64,000 bases of DNA, from positions 100,750 to 164,749 of the forward strand of contig NZ_JAAIYA010000030.1 of assembly GCF_010894405.1 (NCBI RefSeq). The letters are read 5' to 3'. The DNA comes from Pyxidicoccus caerfyrddinensis. Its GTDB lineage: Bacteria > Myxococcota > Myxococcia > Myxococcales > Myxococcaceae. This document shows, piece after piece, positions 1 to 10,112 of the stretch (its first letter is position 1; the number at the start of each line of letters is the position of its first letter). The notes under the pieces are model-generated. The model saw only the letters and a program-made list of their open reading frames with translations. It was not told where the DNA came from and did not search any database. A program made the position numbers and the translations under genes.

Positions 1-304
1 TGCCCGCGGCCCGGTTGATGTACGACAGGCCGTTGAAGTCCGCGTAGCGGCGCGCGGCGTCCCGGCCCGCGTCCTCCACGGAGTCGTCCGCCTCGGTGTA
101 GTCGAGGGCGGTGGTGTGCATCTTCCGGTGGGTGCTGTTCCACAGGGCGGAGATGGCGGACTCCTGCACCTTCAGGGACAGGTAGCCCACCTCCGCGAAG
201 TGGATGCCGAAGGCGATGACGGTCACCATCAGCGTGGTGCCAATCGCGGTCTCAACGAGGGCCGCGCCACGCTCACGGCGGCGGGACGGGATGCGCTGGC
301 TCAT
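1..304 (-). CDS. TadE-like pilus assembly protein, C-terminus cut by window edge
   Basis: Partial gene running off the left edge. After a short basic stretch, the N-terminus (RGAALVETAIG, then a hydrophobic helix to about residue 40) has the layout of TadE/TadG pseudopilin-like proteins: a Glu soon after the positive patch followed by one membrane segment. About 100 residues are visible. Its ATG (304-302) overlaps the TGA of the upstream TadG-like gene as ATGA, so it is the third gene of a translationally coupled tad-type set. It probably acts at the inner membrane in assembly of a Flp/Tad-type pilus or secretion system. The partner ATPase and secretin would lie outside the window. Confidence 0.75.
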   Translation of the reverse strand, partial: MSQRIPSRRRERGAALVETAIGTTLMVTVIAFGIHFAEVGYLSLKVQESAISALWNSTHRKMHTTALDYTEADDSVEDAGRDAARRYADFNGLSYINRAAG

Positions 305-1959
305 TGAATCCCCTTGAAGCCCACGCCGCGGAGGGCGTCGAAGGTGTCGGCCGCGACGCCGGACGCGTTGCGCAGGGTGTTGGAGGCGTCGTTCAGGCCG
401 GAGTCGTCGATGTCCGGCGCGACGAGGGTGGCGCGCCAGTACGGGTTGAGGAGGTTGGGCGGCTCGGCCCAGTGCTCGATGCCGAGGCTCTCACCGCGGT
501 GGTAGTAGGTGATGCCCGTGGCCAGCGCCGTCTGCACCGAGTTGGGCGTGCCGTCCGCCAGCGTCAGGCCCCGCGAGTCGAACTCCGTGCCGGGGCCGCT
601 CGACTTGAAGCGGAAGCGGGTCATGAAGTTCCAGGGGTCCGCCACCGGGCGCGCGGCCATGTCCCGCTGCACCAGCGCGAAGTTCTTGGGCTGCGCGTAG
701 TTGTCGTCCTCGTCGACGACCTGCAGGGTGTTGTAGTCGACGAAGGCCGGCCAGATGCCGGGGCAGCTGGAGATGCCGCCCGTGCACGGCACGAGGAAGT
801 GGACGAAGGGCATGGGGTCGCGGCCGCCGGTCCACTGGTGCCGGAAGCTGATCCCCGAGGCCACCACCTCCGACTTCACGTCCTCATTGGACCCCGGCAT
901 GACGGGCGGGCACGGCAGGCCGCCACCGTTGAGGATGTGCAGGTAGATGCCGAAGATGGTGCCCTCGTCCTGCGCGGTGACGGCGGAGCCGTAGGGCGGG
1001 AGCATGTTCATCACCGCGTCCATGGTGCCCAGGATGGCGGGCTGCTTGAAGTACGCCGTCCCCTCGCCCGTGAGGATGAGGAAGCTGGTCCGGCCCGAGC
1101 GGACCATGGCCAGGAGGAGGCGAATCATGTGCGGCACGTAGTGCTCGAACGAGCGGTGGGTGACGAAGCGGTAGCCCCGGCTGCCCATGGCCGCGTTGAC
1201 GGCGTGGGCCACCGTCAGGGGCAAATCACACAGGGCGCCGCTGTCCGTGCAGGCCATTCCGCCCCGCAGCTCGCTGCGGTTCAGCGTCAGGCCCCCGGGA
1301 GTGCGCCACTCCGAGCGGCGGCCCCCTGGCGCGGCCCGGTCCGTGATTTCCCGGGCGAACTGCTGGTCTCCCAGTGAGTCCACCAGGTCGCCGTAGGTTT
1401 CATGTTGCGAGGTGTAGATGGCGAGCTGCGCCGTCTGGTGGAGCAGCAGCTGCAGTGCGGCCCGGATATCCGCGCCCCGGAAGATGGGGTCGATGATGCG
1501 GTCCTCGTTGCGGAAGGCGTTCATCAGGGCGTTCAAGTCACTCACGCCCTTGCGGCCACACCGGCAGGCGCGGGCGCAGGCCCCGTTGAAGGGCGCGCAG
1601 GCGCACAGAATCTGCATCAGCTGGTAGGGCCACTTGGCGCTGCTGAAGGACGAGCGCGCGCCGTTCAGGTAGGCCCGGTACATCGTGGTCCAGGAGATGA
1701 TGCTCTGCGCGCCAGCCTGGGCCACCGCGTGGCCAATCTGCACACGGTTGAGCACGGCGATGTTGTTGAACGTGCGCGCGGTCGCCACCGCGTTGGTGTA
1801 GGCGGCCGCGTCCGCCACCGTCTGCACCTCGATGCGCTCACGCACCTTCATCGAGTAGGACAGCGTCAGCACCACCATCAGCACCACGAGCAGCATGCTG
1901 AGCACGAACAGCACCATCGTCTGTCCGCGCCGGAGGGAGGAGAAGCGGGGCGCGTTCAT
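301..1959 (-). CDS. TadG-like Flp pilus assembly protein
   Basis: 552 residues. Residues 10-45 carry the RRGQTMVLFVLSML start and a single transmembrane helix, followed by the region (VRERIEVQTVADAAAYTNAV) typical of TadG-like N-terminal domains. The rest is a long exported region with a Cys-rich patch (CACAPFNGACARACRC, about residues 114-133). I see no clear von Willebrand A MIDAS motif, so it is TadG-like rather than a full TadG. Start and stop overlap both neighbours by ATGA, indicating an operon read from 2723 towards 1. Family assignment is from the N-terminus only. Confidence 0.72.
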   Translation of the reverse strand: MNAPRFSSLRRGQTMVLFVLSMLLVVLMVVLTLSYSMKVRERIEVQTVADAAAYTNAVATARTFNNIAVLNRVQIGHAVAQAGAQSIISWTTMYRAYLNGARSSFSSAKWPYQLMQILCACAPFNGACARACRCGRKGVSDLNALMNAFRNEDRIIDPIFRGADIRAALQLLLHQTAQLAIYTSQHETYGDLVDSLGDQQFAREITDRAAPGGRRSEWRTPGGLTLNRSELRGGMACTDSGALCDLPLTVAHAVNAAMGSRGYRFVTHRSFEHYVPHMIRLLLAMVRSGRTSFLILTGEGTAYFKQPAILGTMDAVMNMLPPYGSAVTAQDEGTIFGIYLHILNGGGLPCPPVMPGSNEDVKSEVVASGISFRHQWTGGRDPMPFVHFLVPCTGGISSCPGIWPAFVDYNTLQVVDEDDNYAQPKNFALVQRDMAARPVADPWNFMTRFRFKSSGPGTEFDSRGLTLADGTPNSVQTALATGITYYHRGESLGIEHWAEPPNLLNPYWRATLVAPDIDDSGLNDASNTLRNASGVAADTFDALRGVGFKGIQ

Positions 1960-2723
1960 CAGGGCACCGGTGGGCAGTTGGGGGTGGGGAAGAAGCGGGA
2001 CTTGAGCGGCGTCATCATCCGCATCGTGAAGGTCGTCTCGATGGGGAAGACGTACTGCTTCCGGTTGTAGCGGTTGAGCATCTCCGTGCTCAGGTCACCG
2101 GCGAGCGTGAACGGGCTCGTGGTCTCCCCGCGGTTCCAGTTGGCGTTGCGCTCCGCGAGGATGAGCGGGTTGGCCGCCGTGTAGTCCTCGATGCCCAGGT
2201 GCGCCATGAACATGCGGGACATCACCCAGTTGGCGAAGGGGATGCGCAGCGGGAACCAGTAGATCATCCGCACCTCGAGCTGCCGCAGGTGCCCGGGCTC
2301 GTCGAAGCCGCGGTCCTGTGGGCTGCCCACGCCGCCGCCCTCGATGTGCCGGTAGATCCACACGATGCTGCCGTCATGCCCGTTGTCGATGCCGGCCGAG
2401 TAGCGGTTGTCCCGGCGGGCCGCGAAGGCCGCCGCCAGCTTCTGCGCGGGGCCCGTCCCGGGCGTGGCGCTGCCCAGGTAGGAGTGGAACGAGGGCAGCA
2501 GCGAGAGGATGGCCGAGTGGGTCATCCTCTCGCAGTCGCCGTAGCCGACCGACCCTGCGCGCGTGGCCCGGAAGACGGCGTAGTGGGCCAGCACCCGCGC
2601 CTGCATCATCATGAAGAGCTGCAACGTGCCCAGCACGAGGAACACGACGAGGGGAAGCGTCAACGCCGCCTCCACCATCGCCTGCCCGGATTGCCTCCCT
2701 CCCGCTGGACGCAGTGAATTCAT
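1959..2723 (-). CDS. TadE-like pilus assembly protein
   Basis: 254 residues from the ATG at 2723. Residues 8-40 read SGQAMVEAALTLPLVVFLVLG, the canonical TadE motif: Gly-Gln, a Glu, then a pseudopilin-like hydrophobic helix. The remainder is a periplasmic domain without a recognised catalytic motif. In-frame starts further upstream (2732, 2846) would add a non-hydrophobic tail, so I prefer 2723; the ribosome site is weak. First gene of the ATGA-linked tad-type set, and downstream on the same strand of the FHA/sigma54 activator gene, which makes that regulator a plausible controller. Confidence 0.78.
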   Translation of the reverse strand: MNSLRPAGGRQSGQAMVEAALTLPLVVFLVLGTLQLFMMMQARVLAHYAVFRATRAGSVGYGDCERMTHSAILSLLPSFHSYLGSATPGTGPAQKLAAAFAARRDNRYSAGIDNGHDGSIVWIYRHIEGGGVGSPQDRGFDEPGHLRQLEVRMIYWFPLRIPFANWVMSRMFMAHLGIEDYTAANPLILAERNANWNRGETTSPFTLAGDLSTEMLNRYNRKQYVFPIETTFTMRMMTPLKSRFFPTPNCPPVP

Positions 2724-2763
2724 GGCGCCCATATGTTCCGGGGATTCCACTCGGATCGCACAT

Positions 2764-2778
2764 CCGTCAACTTGACGG
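2764..2778. promoter_or_regulatory. Palindrome upstream of tad-type genes
   Basis: CCGTCAA-C-TTGACGG, a perfect 7-bp inverted repeat with a 1-nt centre, 41-55 bp upstream of the TadE start. One arm contains TTGACG on the minus strand, which resembles a -35 box for the tad-type operon. It may be an operator overlapping the promoter. I looked for a GG-N10-GC sigma54 promoter in this gap and did not find a convincing one. Confidence 0.4.
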
Positions 2779-2908
2779 GACCTGACAGACCTTCGCCCTA
2801 CAGGAGACCACACCTCTGTAACAGGACTGTGTCGAGCGCCGGACACCCAGGCCTGAAGGGACGGGTCCTCCGGAGGGGGCGGGGACGGCCGGCCGGACAG
2901 CGGGGAGC

Positions 2909-4342
<1,434 letters not shown>

Positions 4343-4420
4343 CTGACGTGAGGATAGCAAACGGCACCCACTCGGCCCGCCCTGTCGGGTGGGACGGTGC
4401 TAGGCTCCCGCGCCCCGCCC

Positions 4421-5428
4421 ATGTCTCCCCGCAAAGTGAAGTCGAAGAAGGCCCCGGCCCTGCCTGGGCTCCAGGCACCCGAGCGTCCCGCGCGAGCGCC
4501 CCGCCGCCCGCGCGCGAAGAAGACGGTAGCCATCCTGTCCCGCAAGCGGTCTCTCTATTCCACCCGCCGGCTGGTGGAGGCCGTGAAGGAGCGGGGACAC
4601 CGGCCGTTGGTGTTCGACACACTGCGCTGCTGCCTGTTGCTGGCCCAGGGCGCGCCGAGGATGACGTACCGCGGTGTCGAGGTGCGCGGCGTGGACGTGG
4701 TGGTGCCGCGCATCGGCGCGTCGATTACGGCCTACGGGCTGGCGGTGGTGAACCACTTCGAGATGATGGGCGTGCCCGTCCTCAATCCGCCCACGTCCAT
4801 TGCCCGCAGCCGCGACAAGCTGCGCGCGCTGCAGTTCCTGGCGCGCGCGGGGCTGGACATCCCCCGCACGGTGATGGCGCATGACCGCAGCAACGTGCGC
4901 CGGCTGGTGGAGGAGGTGGGAGGGCTGCCCATCATCATCAAGCTCATCAAGGGCACCCAGGGCGTGGGCGTGATGATCGCCCACACGCTGCCGGAGGTGC
5001 AGACCATCCTGGATACGTTCTGGGACCTGGGTCAGGAAATCGTCCTCCAGGAGTTCGTGGCGGAGAGCGAAGGGCGCGACGTGCGGGCGCTCGTGGTGGG
5101 CAGCCGGGTGGTGGGCGCCATGCGCCGCAAGGCGAAGAAGGGCGAGTTCCGCTCCAACATCCACCGTGGCGGCGAGGGGCAGGCAATCGAGCTTCCGGCG
5201 TCCTACATGGAAGCAGCGGTGCAGGCCGCGCGCGTGCTGGGGCTGGAGGTGGCGGGCGTGGACATGCTGGAGGGCCGCGCCGGGCCCCGGCTGATGGAGA
5301 TCAACTCCAGCCCGGGCTTCGAGGGGCTGGAGGGCGCCACGGGGCAGGACATCGCCGGGGCCATCATCGACCACGCGCTGGTCTACGCCGAGCAGAAGGC
5401 GGGCGGGTTGCGGGCTCGCGAAGGGTGA
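4421..5428 (+). CDS. RimK-like ATP-grasp ligase
   Basis: 335 residues. After a basic Pro/Ala/Lys-rich N-terminal 35 residues, the protein has the RimK preATP-grasp domain (VVVPRIGASITAYGLAVVNHFE) and an ATP-grasp domain with the ATP-binding lysines in PIIIKLIKGTQGVGV and the metal-binding end LMEINSSPGFEGLEG. RimK enzymes add glutamate residues to ribosomal protein S6 or make related peptide-like bonds; the substrate here cannot be told. The ATG at 4421 is preferred over a GTG at 4397. Divergent from the FHA activator, with 78 bp between starts. Confidence 0.88.
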   Translation: MSPRKVKSKKAPALPGLQAPERPARAPRRPRAKKTVAILSRKRSLYSTRRLVEAVKERGHRPLVFDTLRCCLLLAQGAPRMTYRGVEVRGVDVVVPRIGASITAYGLAVVNHFEMMGVPVLNPPTSIARSRDKLRALQFLARAGLDIPRTVMAHDRSNVRRLVEEVGGLPIIIKLIKGTQGVGVMIAHTLPEVQTILDTFWDLGQEIVLQEFVAESEGRDVRALVVGSRVVGAMRRKAKKGEFRSNIHRGGEGQAIELPASYMEAAVQAARVLGLEVAGVDMLEGRAGPRLMEINSSPGFEGLEGATGQDIAGAIIDHALVYAEQKAGGLRAREG

Positions 5429-5600
5429 GCAAGGAAGCGCTGACCCCCACCGTGTGAGGTTGCCCGCACGCTTGGAAGCAGGCGGGCCCCCAGGGCAAGG
5501 CGCCTTGCATGCTCCTCAGGAACACAGGAATGCAATTCGTGCCGGGTTGTCCTGAGGAGTTGGCATCGGCGTGGAGAGCCCTCTAATCTGGCGGCCCTCC

Positions 5601-6272
5601 ATGAAAACGCTGCACAAGCCGCTGCAGATCACCGTGTACCAGGATGTGCTCTGTGCCTGGTGCTACCTCGCCGACCAACGCCTGGACGTGCTGCGCCAGG
5701 AGTTTGGCGAAGCCCTCCGCTGGAGCGTCAGGCCGTATCCGCTGCGCCTCCAGGACGCGCTTCCCACGGAGCGCGAGAAGCGCGGGCTCGTGGAAGAAGT
5801 GCAGCGCGCGCAGCGCGAGCCGGACCCCGCCGCGAGCCTGCTGTCCACGGACCTGTGGCTCGGGGGAGACCCTCCGCGCACCAGCGTGCCGGCGCTCGCG
5901 GCGCTCGAGGCCGCGCGGCTCCAGGGCCCGCAGGCGCGCGCGTTCCTCGCGAAGTCCATGCAGCGCGCCGCGCTGGAGCAGGGCATCAACGTGTCCCGCA
6001 CCGACGTGGTGTTCGAGCTGGCGTCGCGCGTGGGCCTGGCGATGAACGAGTTCTCCGCGGCCTTCCGCTCGGAGGAGACGCGCCGGCTCATCCTCGACGA
6101 GCACCGCGACGCGGCCAACCGCGGCGTGCGCGGCGTGCCCACGCTGGTCATCGGCGGCCGGTGGATGCTGTGCGGCCTGCGCGAGCTGACCGAGTACCGC
6201 GAGCACATCCTCGCGTGCCTGGGGAAGTCCTCCGTGCCGCGCTCGGGTTCCGCCGAGCGGCTGGTGCACTGA
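5601..6272 (+). CDS. DsbA-family thiol oxidoreductase (FrnE-like)
   Basis: 223 residues, no signal peptide, so cytoplasmic. The thioredoxin-fold active site is CAWC at residues 18-21 after TVYQDVL. The cis-Pro region is GVRGVPTLVIGG near residue 190, followed by a C-terminal helix. The helical insertion and VRGVPT motif are those of the FrnE/2-hydroxychromene-2-carboxylate isomerase branch of the DsbA superfamily. Likely a polyketide or thiol oxidoreductase of unknown substrate. It ends at a pair of tandem hairpins and converges on the next gene. Confidence 0.88.
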   Translation: MKTLHKPLQITVYQDVLCAWCYLADQRLDVLRQEFGEALRWSVRPYPLRLQDALPTEREKRGLVEEVQRAQREPDPAASLLSTDLWLGGDPPRTSVPALAALEAARLQGPQARAFLAKSMQRAALEQGINVSRTDVVFELASRVGLAMNEFSAAFRSEETRRLILDEHRDAANRGVRGVPTLVIGGRWMLCGLRELTEYREHILACLGKSSVPRSGSAERLVH

Positions 6273-6279
6273 AGCCCCC

Positions 6280-6345
6280 GGGCCCGCGCTACTTCGCGCG
6301 GGCCCTTGCAGCGCCCCCCGGGCCCGCGCCACTTCGCGCGGGCCC
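6280..6345. terminator. Two tandem copies of a strong hairpin between convergent genes
   Basis: GGGCCCGCG (6280-6288) pairs with CGCGGGCCC (6297-6305); the same 9-bp stem recurs at 6320-6328 with 6337-6345. The loops are nearly identical (CTACTTCG and CCACTTCG) and the period is 40 bp. They sit 8 bp after one stop and 9 bp before the opposing stop, so they probably act as a bidirectional terminator created by local duplication. No T-tract follows. Confidence 0.65.
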
Positions 6346-6353
6346 GTTGCGTT

Positions 6354-7364
6354 TCAGGCCTCCTCCGCTCCGTTGCTGACCGCCAGGTAGAGGCCCGCGA
6401 GCAGGAGCTGGAAGAAGGCCGCCGCGGGAAGCACGCCCACGCAGCAGGCCAGGACGCCCGCCATGGTGATGAGGGAGCCGAGCAGGAACGTCCCCACCAT
6501 GGCCAGGCGCTGCCCGCGCGCATAGGCGAAGCAGCGGCGCAGCGTCTCGACGGGGCTGGGGTTCTCGCTCCGCGCCATCTCCGGCTGCACCAACATCAAG
6601 GGCAGTATCAGCCACATGCCCGGGAAGATGTAGAGCACACCGCCCACGAGCACCATCATCGCCAGGCTGGGCCCCAGTGAACCGAGGACCCGCACCAGCT
6701 CCGCGGACGTGTCCTGCCCTCCGTTCGCGCCCGTCCAGTCCGCGCCCCGGAGTGCGTCGAGGCCTCCCGTGAGGGCCGCCGCGCCCAGCGCGCCGCCGAA
6801 GATGAGCACCACGACGGGAATCATCAGCGCGAAGGTGAGCAGCGTGGTGAGCAGGTACGGCACGGCCTTGTGGAACTGGGTGAACATCCGCGCCACGTCC
6901 GCGCGCCGGCCGTCGAGCACGTCGAACAGCATCCGCATGAAGCCGATGGACACCAGGCCCTGCACCACCGTCGACAGGATGAAGCCGATGACGAGGAACA
7001 GGCCCGTCACCGCCCAGTGGTCCGCCATCCCGCCGACGAAGGAGAGGATCTGGGAGATGACGTTGCCCACCAGGGAGCCGGCGATGACGATGAGCACGCC
7101 GACGCAGATCATCACCCACTCGCGCTTGAAGGCGCCCCAGCACGTCTCCAGCAGCGCGCCGACGCTCCATTGCTCACGGCTCAGCGCGAAGGCCTGCCCC
7201 AGCCCGGCGCGCTCGCGGCACGTGGGGCAGGTGAGCTGGAGGCCGCCCTCGCTGCACGTGTCGCACATGAAGTTGCCGCAGCGCGTACAGGTGCGCGACG
7301 CCCGCTGCTCGGGGTGAAGCGGGCAGAGCGCGCCCGCCCCCCGTCCGAAGTCCATCTCCGCCAT
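6354..7364 (-). CDS. Zinc-ribbon/B-box-like multi-pass membrane protein
   Basis: 336 residues from the ATG at 7364, preceded by GAGGAG 10 nt upstream. Residues 14-49 hold seven Cys and a His (CPLHPE, CTRCGNFMCDTC, CPTC) that look like B-box/zinc-ribbon metal ligands. The rest has about six hydrophobic segments from residue 80 to 325, with Gly/Val-rich helices as in proteins of unknown function with a cytoplasmic zinc finger. The membrane part resembles DUF-type glycerophosphoryl-phosphodiesterase-membrane-domain proteins in layout, but I cannot name the family with certainty. Confidence 0.75.
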   Translation of the reverse strand: MAEMDFGRGAGALCPLHPEQRASRTCTRCGNFMCDTCSEGGLQLTCPTCRERAGLGQAFALSREQWSVGALLETCWGAFKREWVMICVGVLIVIAGSLVGNVISQILSFVGGMADHWAVTGLFLVIGFILSTVVQGLVSIGFMRMLFDVLDGRRADVARMFTQFHKAVPYLLTTLLTFALMIPVVVLIFGGALGAAALTGGLDALRGADWTGANGGQDTSAELVRVLGSLGPSLAMMVLVGGVLYIFPGMWLILPLMLVQPEMARSENPSPVETLRRCFAYARGQRLAMVGTFLLGSLITMAGVLACCVGVLPAAAFFQLLLAGLYLAVSNGAEEA

Positions 7365-7618
7365 GGTTCCCCGCTCCTCGCTTGGCGGCCCACCAGTCCA
7401 CCCGGCTCGGGCCGCACACATTTCCACCTACACTACCCGGGGCAGTGTCCACCAGAGGACGGCAGAGGGTATCGTGCGAAGGGGAAGGCGCTCTGGGCGG
7501 GGCGATCAGCCAGGGAAACGTTCCCCGGTGTGAATTTCCGTCGCCTTGCCGCGTCTCCTCCCGTGTGGTCGCGAAAGTGGAGAGCCTGCCGCTCCACTCC
7601 GCCCAGGAGAATGCTCAC

Positions 7619-8929
7619 ATGCGCCGCCTGCTCGCACTCGCCATCCCGCTCGCCCTGATGATGGGGACCGGCTGTGTTGCCCACGTTCATGACGGCCCGT
7701 ACCGGAGCACCTACCGGACGGTCGAGGTGGACTACAGCTACTCGGGTGACCACCCCGTGCCGGACGAGTACGGCGGGGGCTGGTGCTCGGACGTGCACAC
7801 GCACGTGCACGACTACCGGCCGACGACGACGTACTACACGTACACGGACAACGTGTACTACTACCGGGGCCCGTCGGTGGTCTGGTACTGGGACTACCAC
7901 CCGCTCGTGGTCGGGGGTTACTGCAACCTGCACGGGCGCCACTCCCACGACTACTACCCGAGCTCCGGCCCGGGCTACCGCTACGAGCGCAACCGCGGCT
8001 ACGTGTGGGACCGGACGCACCGGGCTTCCCCCGTGTACAGCTACGTGGGCTCCTCGCGCGGCGCGGCTCGCTCGTCGAACTACAACAACCGTGACTCGTC
8101 CTACAGCCGTCCCCCGCCGCCGTCCGGCACGGGCTACGGCACGACGCCTCCGCGTGGCAGCGGCAACGGCAACAACGGCGGCTGGGGCAACGGCGGCAGC
8201 CACTCCGGTGGCGGCTACGGCAACAGCGGCAACGGCAACAACGGCGGCTACGGCAACGGCAACTCCGGCAACGGCAACTCCGGCAACGGTGGTGGCTACG
8301 GCAACCCGCCTCCCGGGCGCGGCGGTGGCCGGGGCCACGGTAACGACGACGACGACAACCACGGCAACAACGGTGGCGGCTACGGCAACGGCAACCACGG
8401 CGGCGGTAACTCCGGCAATGGCAACGGTGGCGGCTGGGGCAACTCCGGTAGCGGCAACGGCAACTCCGGCAACGGCAACTCCGGTGGCGGCTACGGTGGC
8501 AACTCCGGCAACGGCAACTCCGGCAACGGCAACTCCGGTGGCAACTCCGGCAACGGCAACTCCGGTGGCAACTCCGGCAACGGCAACTCCGGTGGCAACT
8601 CCGGCAACGGCAGCGGCTGGGGCAACTCCGGCAGCGGCAGCTCGGGTGGCAGCTCTGGCGGTAGCGCCACGCCGCCTTCGGGCCGTGGCAACTCCGGCGG
8701 CCGGGGCAACAGCAGCGGCAGCAGCAGCGGTGGCAGCAGCAGCGGCAGCGGCTGGGACCGTGGCGGCAGCAGCCGGGACTCCTCCAGCGGTAGCAGCAGT
8801 GGTAGCAGCAGCGGCAGCGGCTGGAGCAACGGTGGCTCGCGCTCCGGCTCCAGCAGCAGCGGCTCCTCCTCCGGTTCGACGCCGGCGGGACGCGGCCGCT
8901 CCGGCAAGAGCAACGGCGGCTGGCGCTGA
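7619..8929 (+). CDS. Gly/Asn/Ser-repeat lipoprotein
   Basis: 436 residues, with ATG at 7619 preceded by AGGAGA 8 nt upstream. A lipoprotein signal peptide ends at the lipobox MGTGC (Cys20). Residues 25-165 are rich in Tyr, His and Asp (repeated YTYTDNVYYY-like stretches). From about residue 175 to the end the protein is low complexity, with NSGNGN, GGYGN and later SSGSS repeats. The C-terminus is basic (GRGRSGKSNGGWR). It is probably a surface-anchored, intrinsically disordered or adhesive matrix protein. No catalytic domain is seen. Confidence 0.82.
   Translation: MRRLLALAIPLALMMGTGCVAHVHDGPYRSTYRTVEVDYSYSGDHPVPDEYGGGWCSDVHTHVHDYRPTTTYYTYTDNVYYYRGPSVVWYWDYHPLVVGGYCNLHGRHSHDYYPSSGPGYRYERNRGYVWDRTHRASPVYSYVGSSRGAARSSNYNNRDSSYSRPPPPSGTGYGTTPPRGSGNGNNGGWGNGGSHSGGGYGNSGNGNNGGYGNGNSGNGNSGNGGGYGNPPPGRGGGRGHGNDDDDNHGNNGGGYGNGNHGGGNSGNGNGGGWGNSGSGNGNSGNGNSGGGYGGNSGNGNSGNGNSGGNSGNGNSGGNSGNGNSGGNSGNGSGWGNSGSGSSGGSSGGSATPPSGRGNSGGRGNSSGSSSGGSSSGSGWDRGGSSRDSSSGSSSGSSSGSGWSNGGSRSGSSSSGSSSGSTPAGRGRSGKSNGGWR
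8495..8613 (+). repeat. 27-bp tandem coding repeat
   Basis: Three exact 27-bp units (8495-8521, 8537-8563, 8564-8590), each coding for a GGNSGNGNS nonapeptide, with a fourth partial unit to 8613 and a 15-bp half-unit between the first two. Identity at DNA level, including third positions, shows recent slippage or unequal crossing-over inside the lipoprotein gene. Confidence 0.85.
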
Positions 8930-8937
8930 CCTGAGGA

Positions 8938-8975
8938 CCGCCGCGCACCGGAGCGGGTATTCCGGAGCGCGGCGG
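8938..8975 (+). terminator. Hairpin after the repeat lipoprotein
   Basis: CCGCCGCGC (8938-8946) pairs perfectly with GCGCGGCGG (8967-8975) around a 20-nt loop that itself contains CCGGA/TCCGG. It starts 9 nt after the stop codon, so it is the likely terminator of the lipoprotein gene. Confidence 0.6.
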
Positions 8976-9002
8976 GTGACGCACCCAGGCTGATGGATTC
9001 CC

Positions 9003-9054
9003 GACACCGGGCCGTGTCCCCTGTCCGAGACGGACAGGCGGGCCGCCCGGTGTC
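9003..9054. terminator. Nested double hairpin followed by T-rich tail
   Basis: Outer arms GACACCGGGC (9003-9012) and GCCCGGTGTC (9045-9054) are a perfect 10-bp pair. They enclose a second perfect stem CCTGTCC/GGACAGG (9020-9026 and 9032-9038) with loop GAGAC. TCTCTTT follows the outer arm. Most likely a second terminator for the upstream gene; a structured leader RNA for the gene at 9155 is the alternative. Confidence 0.5.
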
Positions 9055-9154
9055 TCTCTTTGCGCAGTGCACACTCCACCTGGCGTCGGGCAGGGGACGG
9101 ACGGCGGGCGGGGTGGATTGCCGCCGCGAGAGGCCGTGAAGATGTTGCCGGCCG

Positions 9155-10015
9155 ATGAAGCGCCCTTACCTGATTGCCACCTGTGTCCTGCTTGGGCTCG
9201 CGTCGGGCTGCGGCTCCGGCGGTTCTACACCCGACCCCGGCGTCCGCACCGAGGATGCCGAGGCCGTGGACCTGGACAACCTCCGCATCCGCATCAGCGG
9301 CCGCGCCGAGGTGCTGCCCGAAGCCGCGCGCCTGCTCGAGTCCCGGGGCCAGTCGCTCCCCTCGCTGGATGGCGTGCCCATCTCCATCGAGGAGCCGCTG
9401 CGCCTGTCCGTCAATGACGTGAACGCCAGCCTCGGCACCGGCGCGCTGTCCGGAGACGGAGACTTCAGCGTGGACGAGGTGCCCGTGCGCGAGGTGCACC
9501 AGAGCGTCGCGGTGGGCATCGTCGCGCCGGGCTTCGTGCACACGGCCACCGTCGTCTACGACACCGCCTTCACCGGCGCACGGCCGCGCACGGACCTCAT
9601 CGACGTGCACGCCTGGGCACTGCCGGAGGCCTTCCACGACGCGCTCTCCGCCGCCGTGGGTGAGGCCCGCCTGCGCGGCCACACAGGGGACAAGGCCGTC
9701 ACGCTGCGCGACGCGGGCTTCGTGCTCGGCCGTGTGGTGGACCTGGACGGCCGCCCCGTGGTGGGCGCCCGCGTGACGCTCGACCGGGACGACCTGGCCG
9801 ACCGCGTCTACTACCCCACCGAGGACTTCGCCGCCGTGAAGCAGGACGGCACCGACGTGCACGGCCTGTTCCTCTACGTCCACACCGGCGCGGACGCGGA
9901 CACGTTCCGCCTGGGCGTGGAAGGCGCGGACGCGTATGTCCCGCGCAACGTGGGCGCCGCGCCCGGCTGGGGACTCTTCCTCACCGTGTACCCGGGCAAC
10001 TTCCCGCCTCCGTAG
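9155..10015 (+). CDS. Lipoprotein with carboxypeptidase-regulatory-like segment
   Basis: 286 residues, with lipobox LASGC (Cys19) after a short basic N-terminus. The mature protein is acidic and soluble. Residues about 190-240 (VLGRVVDLDGRPVVGARVTL) look like a carboxypeptidase regulatory-like/transthyretin-type beta-sandwich, common in outer-surface lipoproteins of myxobacteria. No enzyme motif. It stands alone between the repeat lipoprotein and a small membrane protein. Function unknown. Confidence 0.8.
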   Translation: MKRPYLIATCVLLGLASGCGSGGSTPDPGVRTEDAEAVDLDNLRIRISGRAEVLPEAARLLESRGQSLPSLDGVPISIEEPLRLSVNDVNASLGTGALSGDGDFSVDEVPVREVHQSVAVGIVAPGFVHTATVVYDTAFTGARPRTDLIDVHAWALPEAFHDALSAAVGEARLRGHTGDKAVTLRDAGFVLGRVVDLDGRPVVGARVTLDRDDLADRVYYPTEDFAAVKQDGTDVHGLFLYVHTGADADTFRLGVEGADAYVPRNVGAAPGWGLFLTVYPGNFPPP

Positions 10016-10112
10016 TGGCGGAGAGCGGGCACGCCGCCTGCTCCCCCGCTCCCTTGCTCTCCTGACGGACGCGCCGGGCCCGCGGGCTCGGAACGTGCCT
10101 CGCTCCCACCTT

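Noticed and set aside
2724..2908. Sigma54 promoter upstream of the tad-type genes
   Set aside because: No GG-N10-GC match with acceptable flanks on the minus strand.
8495..8613. Possible CRISPR array
   Set aside because: The 27-bp units are directly abutting with no spacers and lie in a coding frame.
7433..9883. A very long antisense open frame across the repeat lipoprotein and the next gene
   Set aside because: It is an Ala/Val-rich mirror of the GGC/AAC repeats, has no ribosome site and spans two sense genes with signal peptides.
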